A stretch of 64,000 nt of DNA from Paucibacter sp. DJ2R-2 (GTDB lineage: Bacteria > Pseudomonadota > Gammaproteobacteria > Burkholderiales > Burkholderiaceae_C): positions 248,001 through 312,000 of the forward strand of contig NZ_JAJIRT010000003.1 in NCBI RefSeq assembly GCF_025717675.1, written 5' to 3'. Within the stretch, counting starts at the first letter, position 1. Each line of letters starts with the position of its first letter. A program made the position numbers and the translations under genes. The notes beneath the pieces were generated by a model. The model was not told the DNA's origin, ran no database searches, and worked only from the letters and a program-made list of their open reading frames with translations. This document shows, piece after piece, positions 16,223-24,914 of the stretch.

Positions 16223-17326
16223 GTGACCGCTTTGACGACCACTGCTTCGACTTCTCTCCCAGCCTCTCAGTCCGGCCTGCTGCGCCGCTGGGCCCGTTCC
16301 TTCGTGGACCCGGCCGTGTTTGACTATTGGGCCGGCCACATCAATCGCCTGTGGACCTGGGAGCGCCCCCTGGCTCGCGTGGTCGAGCGCCACGAGGCTG
16401 CGCTGGGCTCGGTGACCTTGGTGCTGCAGCCCAACCGGCACTGGCAGGGTTTCCTTCCTGGCCAGCACCTGAACCTCGGCGTCGAAATCGATGGCCGCCG
16501 GGTGACGCGTTCCTACAGCTTGTGTGATGTGCCGCGCGCCGATGGTCGGATTGCCGTCACCGTACAGCAGATCGATGGCGGTTTGATGTCCACGCAGTTG
16601 TGCACGCGAACCCGGGTCGGCGATGTCCTGGACATCGGCCCCGCCTATGGTGAACTGACGCTGCCAGCTCAGGCCCAGGCTCGCCACCTGCTGCTGGCCG
16701 CTGGCAGCGGCATCACGCCGCTGATGAGCTTGGTGCGTGAGCAGGCCGAACGCCAGATGCCGCAGCCCGTTACCCTGATGTACTGGGTCAAGACGGCCGC
16801 TCAGGCCTGCTTTGTGCCCGAGCTGCAGGCCCTGGCCCAGCGCTTCCCGAACTTCCAGTTTCAGCTGATCGCCACCCAGCAAGGTGGCCGCCGCATCGAT
16901 GCCGAGCTGCTGGCTCCGCGCCTGGCCGAGGGCGCCGGTCAACTGCAGGCGCTGGCTTGCGGCCCGGGTGGCTTTGCCGCGCTCGCGCGCGAGCTGCTGA
17001 GCGGCCAGGTCGCCAGCTTCAAGGCCGAGGCTTTCACGCCCGCTGTGCCGCTGAACACCGACAGCAAGCACCAGGTGCAAGTGGAGCTGCGCCGCTCCGG
17101 TCGCACGCTGGAGGTGGCCTCGGGCATGTCCCTGCTGGCCGCCCTGGAAGCCCAAGGCCTGCGACCGCAATCGGGTTGCCGCATGGGCATCTGCCACAGC
17201 TGCGTCTGCACCAAGCATGAAGGCTTGGCCGAAGACATGAACACCGGCGAGCGCTGCAGCGAGCCCAATAGCGCGATTCGCATCTGCGTCAGCCGCGCCT
17301 GTACCGACCTCAGTTTGGATCTGTAA
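16223..17326 (+). CDS. desC: Ferredoxin-type oxidoreductase, DesC-like electron donor to desaturase
   Basis: 367 aa from the GTG at 16223, preceded by GGAG at eight to nine bases; an upstream in-frame ATG at 16166 would place the start inside the operator region. The FAD domain carries RSYSL, the NAD(P) domain AAGSGITPLMSL, and the C-terminal 2Fe-2S plant-type ferredoxin domain CRMGICHSCVC with a last ligand Cys in RICVSRAC. It should transfer electrons from NAD(P)H to the diiron centre of the desaturase encoded seven bases downstream. Confidence 0.88.
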   Translation: MTALTTTASTSLPASQSGLLRRWARSFVDPAVFDYWAGHINRLWTWERPLARVVERHEAALGSVTLVLQPNRHWQGFLPGQHLNLGVEIDGRRVTRSYSLCDVPRADGRIAVTVQQIDGGLMSTQLCTRTRVGDVLDIGPAYGELTLPAQAQARHLLLAAGSGITPLMSLVREQAERQMPQPVTLMYWVKTAAQACFVPELQALAQRFPNFQFQLIATQQGGRRIDAELLAPRLAEGAGQLQALACGPGGFAALARELLSGQVASFKAEAFTPAVPLNTDSKHQVQVELRRSGRTLEVASGMSLLAALEAQGLRPQSGCRMGICHSCVCTKHEGLAEDMNTGERCSEPNSAIRICVSRACTDLSLDL

Positions 17327-17333
17327 ACAGCCC

Positions 17334-18443
17334 ATGAGCAAGTCCCTGACCCGCAATCTGTCCCACGACGAGCTGGAAAAGTTCGGCGCTGAAATCGAGG
17401 CCCTGCGTGCCCGCACCGTGGCCGATCTGGGCGTGCGCGATGCACGCTACATCCGCAACATCTTCAAGGCTGTGCGCTGGACCGAGGTGATCGGCCGCGC
17501 TGCTTTGATGATCGGCGCCTTTTTGCCCATGCCTTGGATGATCGGCTTTTGGATCGTCGGCGCCTTGAGCCTGGGCCTGTCCAAGATTCTCGACAATATG
17601 GAGCTGGGCCATAACGTCATTCATGGGCAGTTCGACTGGATGGGCGACCCCAAGTTCCAGGGCAAGAGTTTCGAGTGGGACATCGTCGGTACCAGCGACA
17701 ACTGGCGCAAGACCCACAACTTCCGCCACCACACCTACACCAACATTCACGGCCTCGATGACGACATCGGTTACGGTCTGCTGCGCCTTTTCCCCGAGCA
17801 GAAGTGGCAGCCGCTGGCGCTGATCCAGCCGATTGTTGCGGTGTTCTTTGCGCTCTTCTTCCAGTGGGGCGTGGCCATCCAGAACCTGCCCAAGGGCGGC
17901 TATTTCGGCAAGCATGGCCCTGCCGCGCGCCGCGAGTTGAAGGTGGCCGGCCGCAAGATCTCGCACCAGCTGATCAAGGACTACCTGTTCTTCCCGGCCC
18001 TGGCCGGCCCGGGTTTCCTGGTGGTGCTGACGGGCAATCTGGTCGCCAATATGCTGCGCAATGTCTGGACCTACACCATCATCTTCTGCGGTCACTTCAC
18101 CACCGAGGTCGAGACCTTCCATCGCAATGTGCTGAAGAACGAGACCCGCGCCCACTGGTACTGGCGCCAGATCCGCGGCTCCAGCAATCTGGCCGGCGGT
18201 TTTGTTCTGAACACGCTGTCGGGCAATTTGAGCCACCAGATCGAGCACCATCTCTTCCCCGATGTGCCTGCCAATCGCTATGTCGAGATGGCACCGGCGG
18301 TGCGCGACATCTGCCGCCGCTACGGTGTGCACTACAACACCGGTTCGCTGTCCAAGCAGTTTGCTCAGGTGATCTGGCGCATCCTGCGCCACAGCCTCCC
18401 GAGCCGGCCGAGCCGCGCCCGTGTGGCCAGCCTGCAAAGCTGA
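17334..18443 (+). CDS. desB: Acyl-CoA desaturase, DesB-like membrane diiron enzyme
   Basis: 369 aa. Three histidine boxes bind the diiron site: GHNVIHGQ (about residue 92), HNFRHHTYTN (about 129) and HQIEHHLFP (about 303). Two hydrophobic hairpins, around residues 55 to 85 and 165 to 240, hold the membrane helices. It introduces a cis double bond into long-chain acyl-CoA, adjusting membrane fluidity from exogenous fatty acids in the Pseudomonas model. It is the second gene of the operon behind the regulator's palindrome and ends shortly before a strong bidirectional hairpin. Confidence 0.92.
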   Translation: MSKSLTRNLSHDELEKFGAEIEALRARTVADLGVRDARYIRNIFKAVRWTEVIGRAALMIGAFLPMPWMIGFWIVGALSLGLSKILDNMELGHNVIHGQFDWMGDPKFQGKSFEWDIVGTSDNWRKTHNFRHHTYTNIHGLDDDIGYGLLRLFPEQKWQPLALIQPIVAVFFALFFQWGVAIQNLPKGGYFGKHGPAARRELKVAGRKISHQLIKDYLFFPALAGPGFLVVLTGNLVANMLRNVWTYTIIFCGHFTTEVETFHRNVLKNETRAHWYWRQIRGSSNLAGGFVLNTLSGNLSHQIEHHLFPDVPANRYVEMAPAVRDICRRYGVHYNTGSLSKQFAQVIWRILRHSLPSRPSRARVASLQS

Positions 18444-18470
18444 TTCCCGAGTTTCAGCCAGGCAAGGAAA

Positions 18471-18503
18471 AGGGCGGGGCGCCATCGGCGCTCCGCCCTT
18501 TGT
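18471..18503. terminator. Bidirectional terminator between desB and the M13 peptidase operon
   Basis: AGGGCGGgGCGCC and GGCGCtCCGCCCT form a long stem with an ATC loop, with TTTG on the right and AAAAG on the left. It sits between convergent genes and can serve both strands. Confidence 0.75.
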
Positions 18504-18527
18504 CGTTTCAGGCTGCTTGGGTCCGGT

Positions 18528-20576
18528 TTACCAGATGCGCAAGCGCTCCGCAGCCGGCTTGAACAAGGCGTCACCGGCTTTGGTGCCGAAGGCCTCGTGG
18601 AAGCCGTCATGGTTGCTGACCGTGCCGTTGGCGCGGAACTCGCCGGGCGAGTGGCTGTCCGTGGTCAGCTGCTGCAGCATGCGTTCGTCTCGGTACTTGT
18701 TGCGCCAGACCTGCGAGAAGCCCAGGAAGAAGCGCTGCGCGCCAGTCGTGCCACCGATCACCGGCGCCGGCTTGCCACCCAGTGAGCGCAAGTAGGCCTT
18801 GTAGGCGATCTGCAGGCCGGACAGGTCGGCGATGTTCTCGCCCAAGGTCAGGCGGCCGTTGATGTGCTTGCCGGGCAGGGGCTGGTAGCCCTCGTACTGC
18901 GCCACCAGCTTGGCGGCGATGGCTTCGAAGGCGGCGCGGTCTTCCTTGGTCCACCAGTCGCGCAGCACGCCGTCGCCGTCGAACTGGCTGCCGCGGTCGT
19001 CAAAGCCGTGGCTGATCTCGTGGCCGATGACGGCACCGATGGCGCCGTAGTTGATGGCGTCGTCCGCTTCCATGCTGAAGAAAGGCGGCTGCAGGATGGC
19101 GGCCGGGAACACGATCTCGTTGGCCGAGCCGCGGTAGTAGGCGTTGACGGTCTGCGGCGTCATGCCCCATTCCTTGCGGTCCACGGGCTGACCGGCCTTG
19201 GCCACCATCTGCGCCCAGGCGAAGCGGGCGGCGCGCTGGCTGTTGCCGAAGGCGTCACCGGGCTTGACCTCCAGGCGGCTGTAATCGCGCCACTGCTCGG
19301 GGTAGCCGATCTTGGTCGTGTACTTGGACAGTTTGTCTTGGGCTTGCGCCTTGGTGGCCGGGCTCATCCAGCTCAGGCCATCGATCGAGTCCTTGTAGGC
19401 GGCCATCAAATTGGCCACCAGCGTCTGCATGCGGGCCTTGTAGGCGGCCGGGAAATGGCGCGCCACCCAGAGCTGGCCCACCGCCTCGCCGAGCGCGCTG
19501 TTGCTGTCGTTGATGGACTGCTGCCAGCGAGGCAGCTCGGTCTTGGCGCCGGTCAAGGCCTGGCGGAAAGCGAAGTTGGCTTCGCGCACGGCCTTGGGCA
19601 GCACATCGGCGCTGCGGCTCAGCGCGTGCAGGCGCAGGTAGAGCTTCCAGTCCTCCAGCGGCTGCTCGGCCAGCAGGTCGGCCAGGGCGCGGATGGCGCT
19701 GGGCTGGGCCACATCGACAGTCTGGGTCTGGCCCAGGCCGGCCGATTCCAGATAGGCCGTCCAGTCGAAGCCAGGCGCTTGCTCGCGCAGATCGGCCACG
19801 CGGGTCGGGTTGTTGGTCTTGACCGGGTTGCGGTTGTCGACCTTGTCCCAATGCGCGGCGGCGATGCGCTCTTCCAGGGCCAGCACGCGCTGGGCGGCCG
19901 CTGCGGGCTCGGCTTCACCGGCGAAGCCTGCCAGCTGGCTCAAATAGGCGAGGTAGGCCTCTCTGGCCTTGGCCATGCGAGCGTCGTCCTTGAGCAGGTA
20001 GTAGTCGCGGTCGGGCAGGCCCAGGCCGCTCTGGCCCATGCGCACGCCATTCATCTTGGGGTTCTTGGCCTCGGCCGTCACGCCCACGCGCACCGGCGAG
20101 GCGGCGAACAGCTGTGAGCGGCCCAGCCATTGCGCCAGCGCCGTTCGGTCCTTGATGGCCGAGATCTCTTTCAGCAGCGGCTGGATGGGCGCCAGGCCGG
20201 CGCGCTCGATCGCCTCGGTGTCGAGGTGGCTGCGGTAGTAGTCGGCGATCTTCTGGGCATTGCTGCCGGCGGCGTGCTGGCCGCGGGCCAGCTCGTCGAT
20301 CAGGGCGCGCACGCGTGCGTCGGACTGGTCGATCAGCAGGTCAAAGCTGCCATAACGCGATTTGTCAGCGGGGATCTCGGTGTTCTTCAGCCACAGGCCG
20401 TTGACGGCGCGGAACAGATCGTCCTGCGGCCGCACGCTGGGGTCGAAGCTGCTGCGGTCCAGGCCCTGGATGGTGGGCGCGGCAGTTTCGGCGGCCAGGG
20501 CCGGGCCGGCACCGAAGGCCAGCTGGGTCAGCAAGGCCAGGGTGGCGAGCTTGAACGGGGTTTTCATCATCAACAT
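18528..20576 (-). CDS. M13 family metallopeptidase (PepO/neprilysin type), second of a tandem pair
   Basis: 682 aa from the ATG at 20576, which gives a clean signal peptide (LATLALLTQLAFG, cleavage after ALA); an ATG at 20624 coupled to the preceding stop would add 16 unlikely residues. The zinc motif is VIGHEISHGFDD with the third ligand Glu in ENIADLSG; NAYYRGSANEIVFPAAILQPPFF is the family's substrate-binding segment. It is about 50 to 60 percent like its upstream neighbour by eye, so the pair arose by tandem duplication. Exported M13 enzymes cut peptides below about 40 residues, which suits degradation of glycopeptides released at the surface. Confidence 0.92.
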   Translation of the reverse strand: MLMMKTPFKLATLALLTQLAFGAGPALAAETAAPTIQGLDRSSFDPSVRPQDDLFRAVNGLWLKNTEIPADKSRYGSFDLLIDQSDARVRALIDELARGQHAAGSNAQKIADYYRSHLDTEAIERAGLAPIQPLLKEISAIKDRTALAQWLGRSQLFAASPVRVGVTAEAKNPKMNGVRMGQSGLGLPDRDYYLLKDDARMAKAREAYLAYLSQLAGFAGEAEPAAAAQRVLALEERIAAAHWDKVDNRNPVKTNNPTRVADLREQAPGFDWTAYLESAGLGQTQTVDVAQPSAIRALADLLAEQPLEDWKLYLRLHALSRSADVLPKAVREANFAFRQALTGAKTELPRWQQSINDSNSALGEAVGQLWVARHFPAAYKARMQTLVANLMAAYKDSIDGLSWMSPATKAQAQDKLSKYTTKIGYPEQWRDYSRLEVKPGDAFGNSQRAARFAWAQMVAKAGQPVDRKEWGMTPQTVNAYYRGSANEIVFPAAILQPPFFSMEADDAINYGAIGAVIGHEISHGFDDRGSQFDGDGVLRDWWTKEDRAAFEAIAAKLVAQYEGYQPLPGKHINGRLTLGENIADLSGLQIAYKAYLRSLGGKPAPVIGGTTGAQRFFLGFSQVWRNKYRDERMLQQLTTDSHSPGEFRANGTVSNHDGFHEAFGTKAGDALFKPAAERLRIW

Positions 20577-20620
20577 GGGCAGGTTTTTCCTGAAAAAGGG
20601 GCGGGGTCGAAGGCGGGCGC

Positions 20621-22666
20621 TCACCAGATGCGGATGCGCTCGCCCTCGGGCTTGAACAGGCGGTCGCCCTTGCGGGTGCCGAAGGCTTGGTGGAAGGCGT
20701 CGTGGTTGACCACGCCGCCGTTGGCCCGGAACTGGCCCGGCGAATGCGGGTCGGCCATCAGCTGCTGCAACAGCAGGGGCGGGCGCACCTTCTCGCGCCA
20801 GATCTGCGCGAAGCCGAGGAAGAAGCGCTGCTCACCGGTGTAGCCGTCCAGCACCGGCGCCGGCTTGCCGCCCAGCGAGGCCTGATAGGCCTTGAAGGCG
20901 ATCTGCAAGCCCGACAGGTCGGCGATGTTCTCGCCCAGGGTCAGCTGGCCGTTGACGCGCTTGCCGGGCAAGGCCTGGTAGGCGCTGAACTGCTGGGCCA
21001 GGCGCTGGCCCAGGGCCTCGAAGGCCTTGCGGTCGGCCGGCTGCCACCAGTCGCGCAGCATGCCGTCGCCGTCGTACTGGGCGCCTTGGTCGTCGAAGCC
21101 GTGGCTGATCTCGTGGCCGATCACGGCGCCAATGCCGCCATAGTTGACCGCGTCATCGGCCTTCATGTCGAAGAAGGGTGGCTGCAGGATGGCGGCCGGG
21201 AAGACGATCTCGTTGAAGGTCTCGTTGTAATAGGCATTGACCTGCTGCGGCACCATGCCCCATTCGCTGCGGTCGACCTTCTGGCCCAGCTTGGCGGCCT
21301 CGCGGGCCCAGGCGAACTGCGCCGCGCGCTGCTGGTTGCCAAGTGCGTCGCCGGCCTTGACCTGCAGGGCGCTGTAATCGCGCCAGGTGTCGGGGTAGCC
21401 GATCTTGACCAGATATTTGGACAGCTTGTCCTGGGCTTGCAGCTTGGTTTCGGGCGTCATCCAGCTCAGGCCATCAACCGAGCTTTTGTAGGCGGCCAAT
21501 AGATTGGCCACCAGCTCCTGCATGCGCGCCTTTTGCGCCGGCGGGAAATGCTGGGCCACATAGAGCTCGCCCACGGCTTCGCCCAAGGCCTCGTTGATCG
21601 CATCCACGCCTTGCTTCCAGCGCGGCAGCTCTTGCTGCGTGCCGCTCATGGCGCGGCCGTGGAAGGCAAAGGCCGCGGCGCGGAAGGGCTGGGGCAGCAC
21701 GGCGGCGTGGGCGTCCAGGGTGTGCAGCTTGGCGTAGAGCTTCCAATCGGCCAACGGCGCCTCGGCCAGCAGCTGGGCCAGGCCGCGGATGGCGCTGGGT
21801 TGGGCCACAGTCAGCTTGTCTACGTTTTTGAGCTGGGCGGCGGCGAAGAAGGCGGTCCAGTCCAGGCCCGGCGCGGCCGCGCTCAGCTCGGCCGGCGTCA
21901 TCGGGTTGTAGGTCTTTTGCACATCGCGGCTGCTGACCACATCCCAGTGCGCTTGCGCCATGCGCGTCTCCAGGGCCAGCACGCGGCGTGCGGCCTCACC
22001 CGGCTGGGCTTCGCCGCTCAAGCGGGCCAGCTTGCTCAAGTAGGCAAGGTAGGCGCTGCGCGCCTTGGCCAGGCTGGGGTCACGCGGGTTCAGGTAGTAG
22101 TCGCGATCGGGCAGGCCCAGCCCGGACTGGGCCAGCTGCAGGCGGTTGATCATGGGCTGCTTGGGGTCGGGGCCGATGGCCAGACGCAGGGGCTGGCTGA
22201 TCTGCCCTTGAGCACGCGCCAACCAGGCCCACAGCTGCTCGCGGCTGGCGAGCGCCGCGATCTCGTCCAACTGCGGCTGCAGCGCTGCCAGACCCAAGCG
22301 GTCGATGGCCGCGCTGTCCTGGAAGGCGGCGTAGAACAGGCCGATCTTGGCCTCTTTGCTGCCCTCGGCCTGAGGCTGGGCGGCCAGGCCCTCGGCCAAA
22401 CCGCGCACGCGTTGGTCACTGAGTTCGGCCAGTTTTTCAAAGCTGCCCCAGGACCCCTTGTCGGCCGGGATGGTGGTGGCTTTGATCCAGCCACCATTGC
22501 TGGCGCGGAAGAGGTCGTCCTGGGGCCTGACCTTGCGGTCGAAATGGGGCAGGTCCAGCCCTGAAACGGCCGGGGCGGCTGATGCGGCCAGGGCACTGGC
22601 GCTGAGGCCAGAGAGACCGGCCACGTGCAGCAAGGCCACCAGGGTGCAATGTTTGAAGGCGTTCAT
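20621..22666 (-). CDS. M13 family metallopeptidase (PepO/neprilysin type), first of a tandem pair
   Basis: 681 aa with signal peptide (cleavage near ALAASA). The layout mirrors the downstream copy: N-terminal LPHFDRKVRPQDDLFRASNG, the NAYYNETFNEIVFPAAILQP segment, the catalytic VIGHEISHGFDDQG, ENIADLSG and the C-terminal FRANGGVVNHDAFHQAFG and RIRIW ending typical of M13. It is the first gene of a two-gene transcript that begins after the nagA terminator. No CTTTCG operator is evident upstream, so it may be controlled separately from the aga genes or read through from nagA. Confidence 0.92.
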   Translation of the reverse strand: MNAFKHCTLVALLHVAGLSGLSASALAASAAPAVSGLDLPHFDRKVRPQDDLFRASNGGWIKATTIPADKGSWGSFEKLAELSDQRVRGLAEGLAAQPQAEGSKEAKIGLFYAAFQDSAAIDRLGLAALQPQLDEIAALASREQLWAWLARAQGQISQPLRLAIGPDPKQPMINRLQLAQSGLGLPDRDYYLNPRDPSLAKARSAYLAYLSKLARLSGEAQPGEAARRVLALETRMAQAHWDVVSSRDVQKTYNPMTPAELSAAAPGLDWTAFFAAAQLKNVDKLTVAQPSAIRGLAQLLAEAPLADWKLYAKLHTLDAHAAVLPQPFRAAAFAFHGRAMSGTQQELPRWKQGVDAINEALGEAVGELYVAQHFPPAQKARMQELVANLLAAYKSSVDGLSWMTPETKLQAQDKLSKYLVKIGYPDTWRDYSALQVKAGDALGNQQRAAQFAWAREAAKLGQKVDRSEWGMVPQQVNAYYNETFNEIVFPAAILQPPFFDMKADDAVNYGGIGAVIGHEISHGFDDQGAQYDGDGMLRDWWQPADRKAFEALGQRLAQQFSAYQALPGKRVNGQLTLGENIADLSGLQIAFKAYQASLGGKPAPVLDGYTGEQRFFLGFAQIWREKVRPPLLLQQLMADPHSPGQFRANGGVVNHDAFHQAFGTRKGDRLFKPEGERIRIW

Positions 22667-22691
22667 GGCGCGAGTTCAGAGATCAGAGATC

Positions 22692-22730
22692 GGAAAAAGA
22701 AAATGCCCGGCTTCCTTCGAAACCGGGCAT
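22692..22730 (-). terminator. Intrinsic terminator of the agaR-nagA transcript
   Basis: On the minus strand ATGCCCGG and CCGGGCAT arms enclose a 12-base loop and are followed by TTTTCTTTTT. It lies downstream of nagA and upstream of the peptidase genes. Confidence 0.8.
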
Positions 22731-22847
22731 CTGCATTCAAGAGAAAAAGCTCATGTGGAGATCGGTTGGCCTGAGCCTACCCGGCATGGCCGGGTGTGCC
22801 GAAAGTCAGCGCTCGGGAGTTTCCCGAGGCGAGCTTCAAGGCCGTGC

Positions 22848-23957
22848 TCAATCCAGCGAGACGGGCTGGCCTTGAACCCAGACCTGCTGCAGCTGCAGCT
22901 CGGGGTTGAACACCACCACATCGGCCCAAGCGCCGGCCTGCAGTCGGCCGCGCTCGGCCAGACCCAGGTAGTCGGCCGGGTTGCGCGACAGGCGCGCCGA
23001 GGCGTCTTCCACGCTAAGGCCCACCTCGACCAGATTGCGCAAGGCCTGATCCATGGTCAGGGCGCTGCCGGCCAGGGAGCCGGTGGCCAGGCGCACGCAG
23101 CCCAGGCACTTGAGCACGCGTTGCGAGCCCAGGCTGTATTCGCCGTCCGGCATGCCGGTCGCCGCGGTGGCGTCGGTCACGCAGTAGAGCTTGGGGATGG
23201 CGCGCAGGGCCGCACGCATGGCGCCCGGGTGCACATGCTGCAGATCGGGGATCAGCTCCGCGTACTCGGCATGGGCCAGGGCCGCGCCCACCATGCCGGG
23301 CTCGTAATGGTTGAGGCCTGGCATGCCGTTGAAGAGGTGGGTGAAGCCGGCCACGCCGGCCTTGAGTGCGGCCACGCCGTCCTCGTAGCTGCCGGCGCTG
23401 TGGCCGATCTGCACGCGGATGCCCAGGGCGCTGAGCTCGGGGATCAGGGCCAGGTGGCCGGGGATCTCGGGCGCCAGGGTCAGCACCTTGATGGCCGCCA
23501 GGGCAGAGAAGGCCTGCACCGCGTCCAGCGTGGCGCGGCTGACGATGTCGGGTTGGGCACCGAGCCGGCGTGAGCTCAGGTAAGGGCCTTCCAGATGCAC
23601 GCCGAGGATGCGCGCCTCGTCGGCTCGCGGCTCGGCCATCACCGCGCCAATGCCTTGCAGGGCGTGCTCGATATCGCCCTGCGGCGCGGTCATGGTGGTG
23701 GCCAGCAGGCTGGTCGTGCCGTGGCGGGCATGGGCGCGGGCAACGGTGCGGGCGCTCTCGCCGCCCTCCATGATGTCCACGCCCAGGCCGCCGTGCACAT
23801 GCAGGTCGACAAAGCCGGGCAGGATCAGCCGGTCTCCGGGCGCGCTGGCGTCCTCATGCAGGGCGGCGATGCGCCCGTGGGCTTGGAGTTCGAGATGGCC
23901 GCGCACCCAGCCCTGCGGGCCGAGGATGCGACCCGAGAGGGACTGCTGCGGGTTCAT
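22848..23957 (-). CDS. nagA: N-acetylhexosamine-6-phosphate deacetylase (NagA/AgaA type)
   Basis: 369 aa amidohydrolase. Metal and catalytic positions are visible: DLHVHGG, Glu in GVHLEGPYLS, IGHSAGSY, FTHLFNGM and the catalytic Asp in CVTDATAATG. It removes the acetyl group from GlcNAc-6-P or GalNAc-6-P. Because the neighbours are AgaR-, AgaZ-, AgaS- and ROK-type genes with no nagB, GalNAc-6-P is the more likely physiological substrate (AgaA role), though NagA enzymes often accept both. It follows the repressor gene by 35 bases in the same transcript. Confidence 0.9.
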   Translation of the reverse strand: MNPQQSLSGRILGPQGWVRGHLELQAHGRIAALHEDASAPGDRLILPGFVDLHVHGGLGVDIMEGGESARTVARAHARHGTTSLLATTMTAPQGDIEHALQGIGAVMAEPRADEARILGVHLEGPYLSSRRLGAQPDIVSRATLDAVQAFSALAAIKVLTLAPEIPGHLALIPELSALGIRVQIGHSAGSYEDGVAALKAGVAGFTHLFNGMPGLNHYEPGMVGAALAHAEYAELIPDLQHVHPGAMRAALRAIPKLYCVTDATAATGMPDGEYSLGSQRVLKCLGCVRLATGSLAGSALTMDQALRNLVEVGLSVEDASARLSRNPADYLGLAERGRLQAGAWADVVVFNPELQLQQVWVQGQPVSLD

Positions 23958-23992
23958 GGAAGTGACAGGTTAGGAAAGTACGTGATTCGACA

Positions 23993-24769
23993 TCAGTCGA
24001 CCACGATCAGTTCGATGCCGAGGCGCAGCAGGCCTTCGCGGTACTCCTGGTTGATGCCCGCATCGGTGATGACGGTGTGCACGCGGTCCATCTGGATGAT
24101 GCGGTGCAGGCTGACCCGGCCGAACTTGGAGGCGTCGCTGACGACGAAGACCTTTTTGGCGCGCTCGACCATTTTGCGGTTGATGCTGGCCTCGGCCTCG
24201 TGGTGGGTGGTGATGCCGAACTGCAGGTCCAGGCCGTCCACGCCGAGGAAGAGCTTGTCGAAGTTGTAGCCGTTCAGGCTGGCCTCGGCCTGCGAGCCCT
24301 GGATGGACAGCGATTTCTTGCGCAGCAGGCCGCCGGTCAGCATCAGCTCCACACCCTCGGCATCGGCCAGTTCCCAGGCGATGTTCAGGCCGTTGGTCAT
24401 CACCGTCACGCGGGCGTCGGCCGGCAGGTGGCGCAGATGTCGGGCCAGGGGCATGGTGGTGGTGCCCGAGTCGATGATGATGTTGTCGCCCGGCTCGACC
24501 AGGGCGGCGGCGCGTGCGCCGATGCGCTCCTTCAGCGTCGAGTTCAGCTCATCCTTCTGGCGGATGTTCTGCTCTTGCGGCGGCATGCGGTTCATGCTGG
24601 CGCCGCCGTAGTTGCGGGTGACCAGGCCCTGGTCCTCGAAGACGCTCAGGTCGGTGCGTATGGTCACGGCCGACACGCCCATCATGGGCACCAGCTCGGC
24701 CACCTGCACGCTGCCTTGCTCCATCAGCATCTGCAGGATTTGTTCGCGCCGCTCTCGGGTATTCCTCAT
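23993..24769 (-). CDS. agaR: DeoR-family repressor, AgaR-like
   Basis: 258 aa. The N-terminal DeoR winged helix (RREQILQMLMEQGSVQVAEL, then VSAVTIRTDLSVFEDQGLV) is followed by the sugar-phosphate-sensing domain with IIDSGTTTMPLARHL and the GTCGL-like FLGVDGLDLQFGITT. It resembles AgaR of the N-acetylgalactosamine regulon, whose E. coli operator contains repeated TTTC half sites. Three CTTTCG sites lie directly upstream, suggesting autoregulation, and others stand before agaS and the transporter. Confidence 0.85.
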   Translation of the reverse strand: MRNTRERREQILQMLMEQGSVQVAELVPMMGVSAVTIRTDLSVFEDQGLVTRNYGGASMNRMPPQEQNIRQKDELNSTLKERIGARAAALVEPGDNIIIDSGTTTMPLARHLRHLPADARVTVMTNGLNIAWELADAEGVELMLTGGLLRKKSLSIQGSQAEASLNGYNFDKLFLGVDGLDLQFGITTHHEAEASINRKMVERAKKVFVVSDASKFGRVSLHRIIQMDRVHTVITDAGINQEYREGLLRLGIELIVVD

Positions 24770-24914
24770 GGACTCGTGGCTTTCGATTCAAGAAGTTTTA
24801 TGGGCTCAAACTCAAGCTGACTTGTGGCCGACCCGGTTGAAAGCTTTTGTTCGGAATGAATCTTAGTTGAACGAAAGAATCGAGCTATTGGTACTTTCGA
24901 TGTGTCGGCGGCTC
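24770..24914. promoter_or_regulatory. agaR promoter region with CTTTCG operator candidates
   Basis: CTTTCG units lie at 24780-24785 and 24895-24900, and the reverse form CGAAAG at 24873-24878. AT-rich sequence lies between them. The position fits repression of agaR-nagA. Confidence 0.6.
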
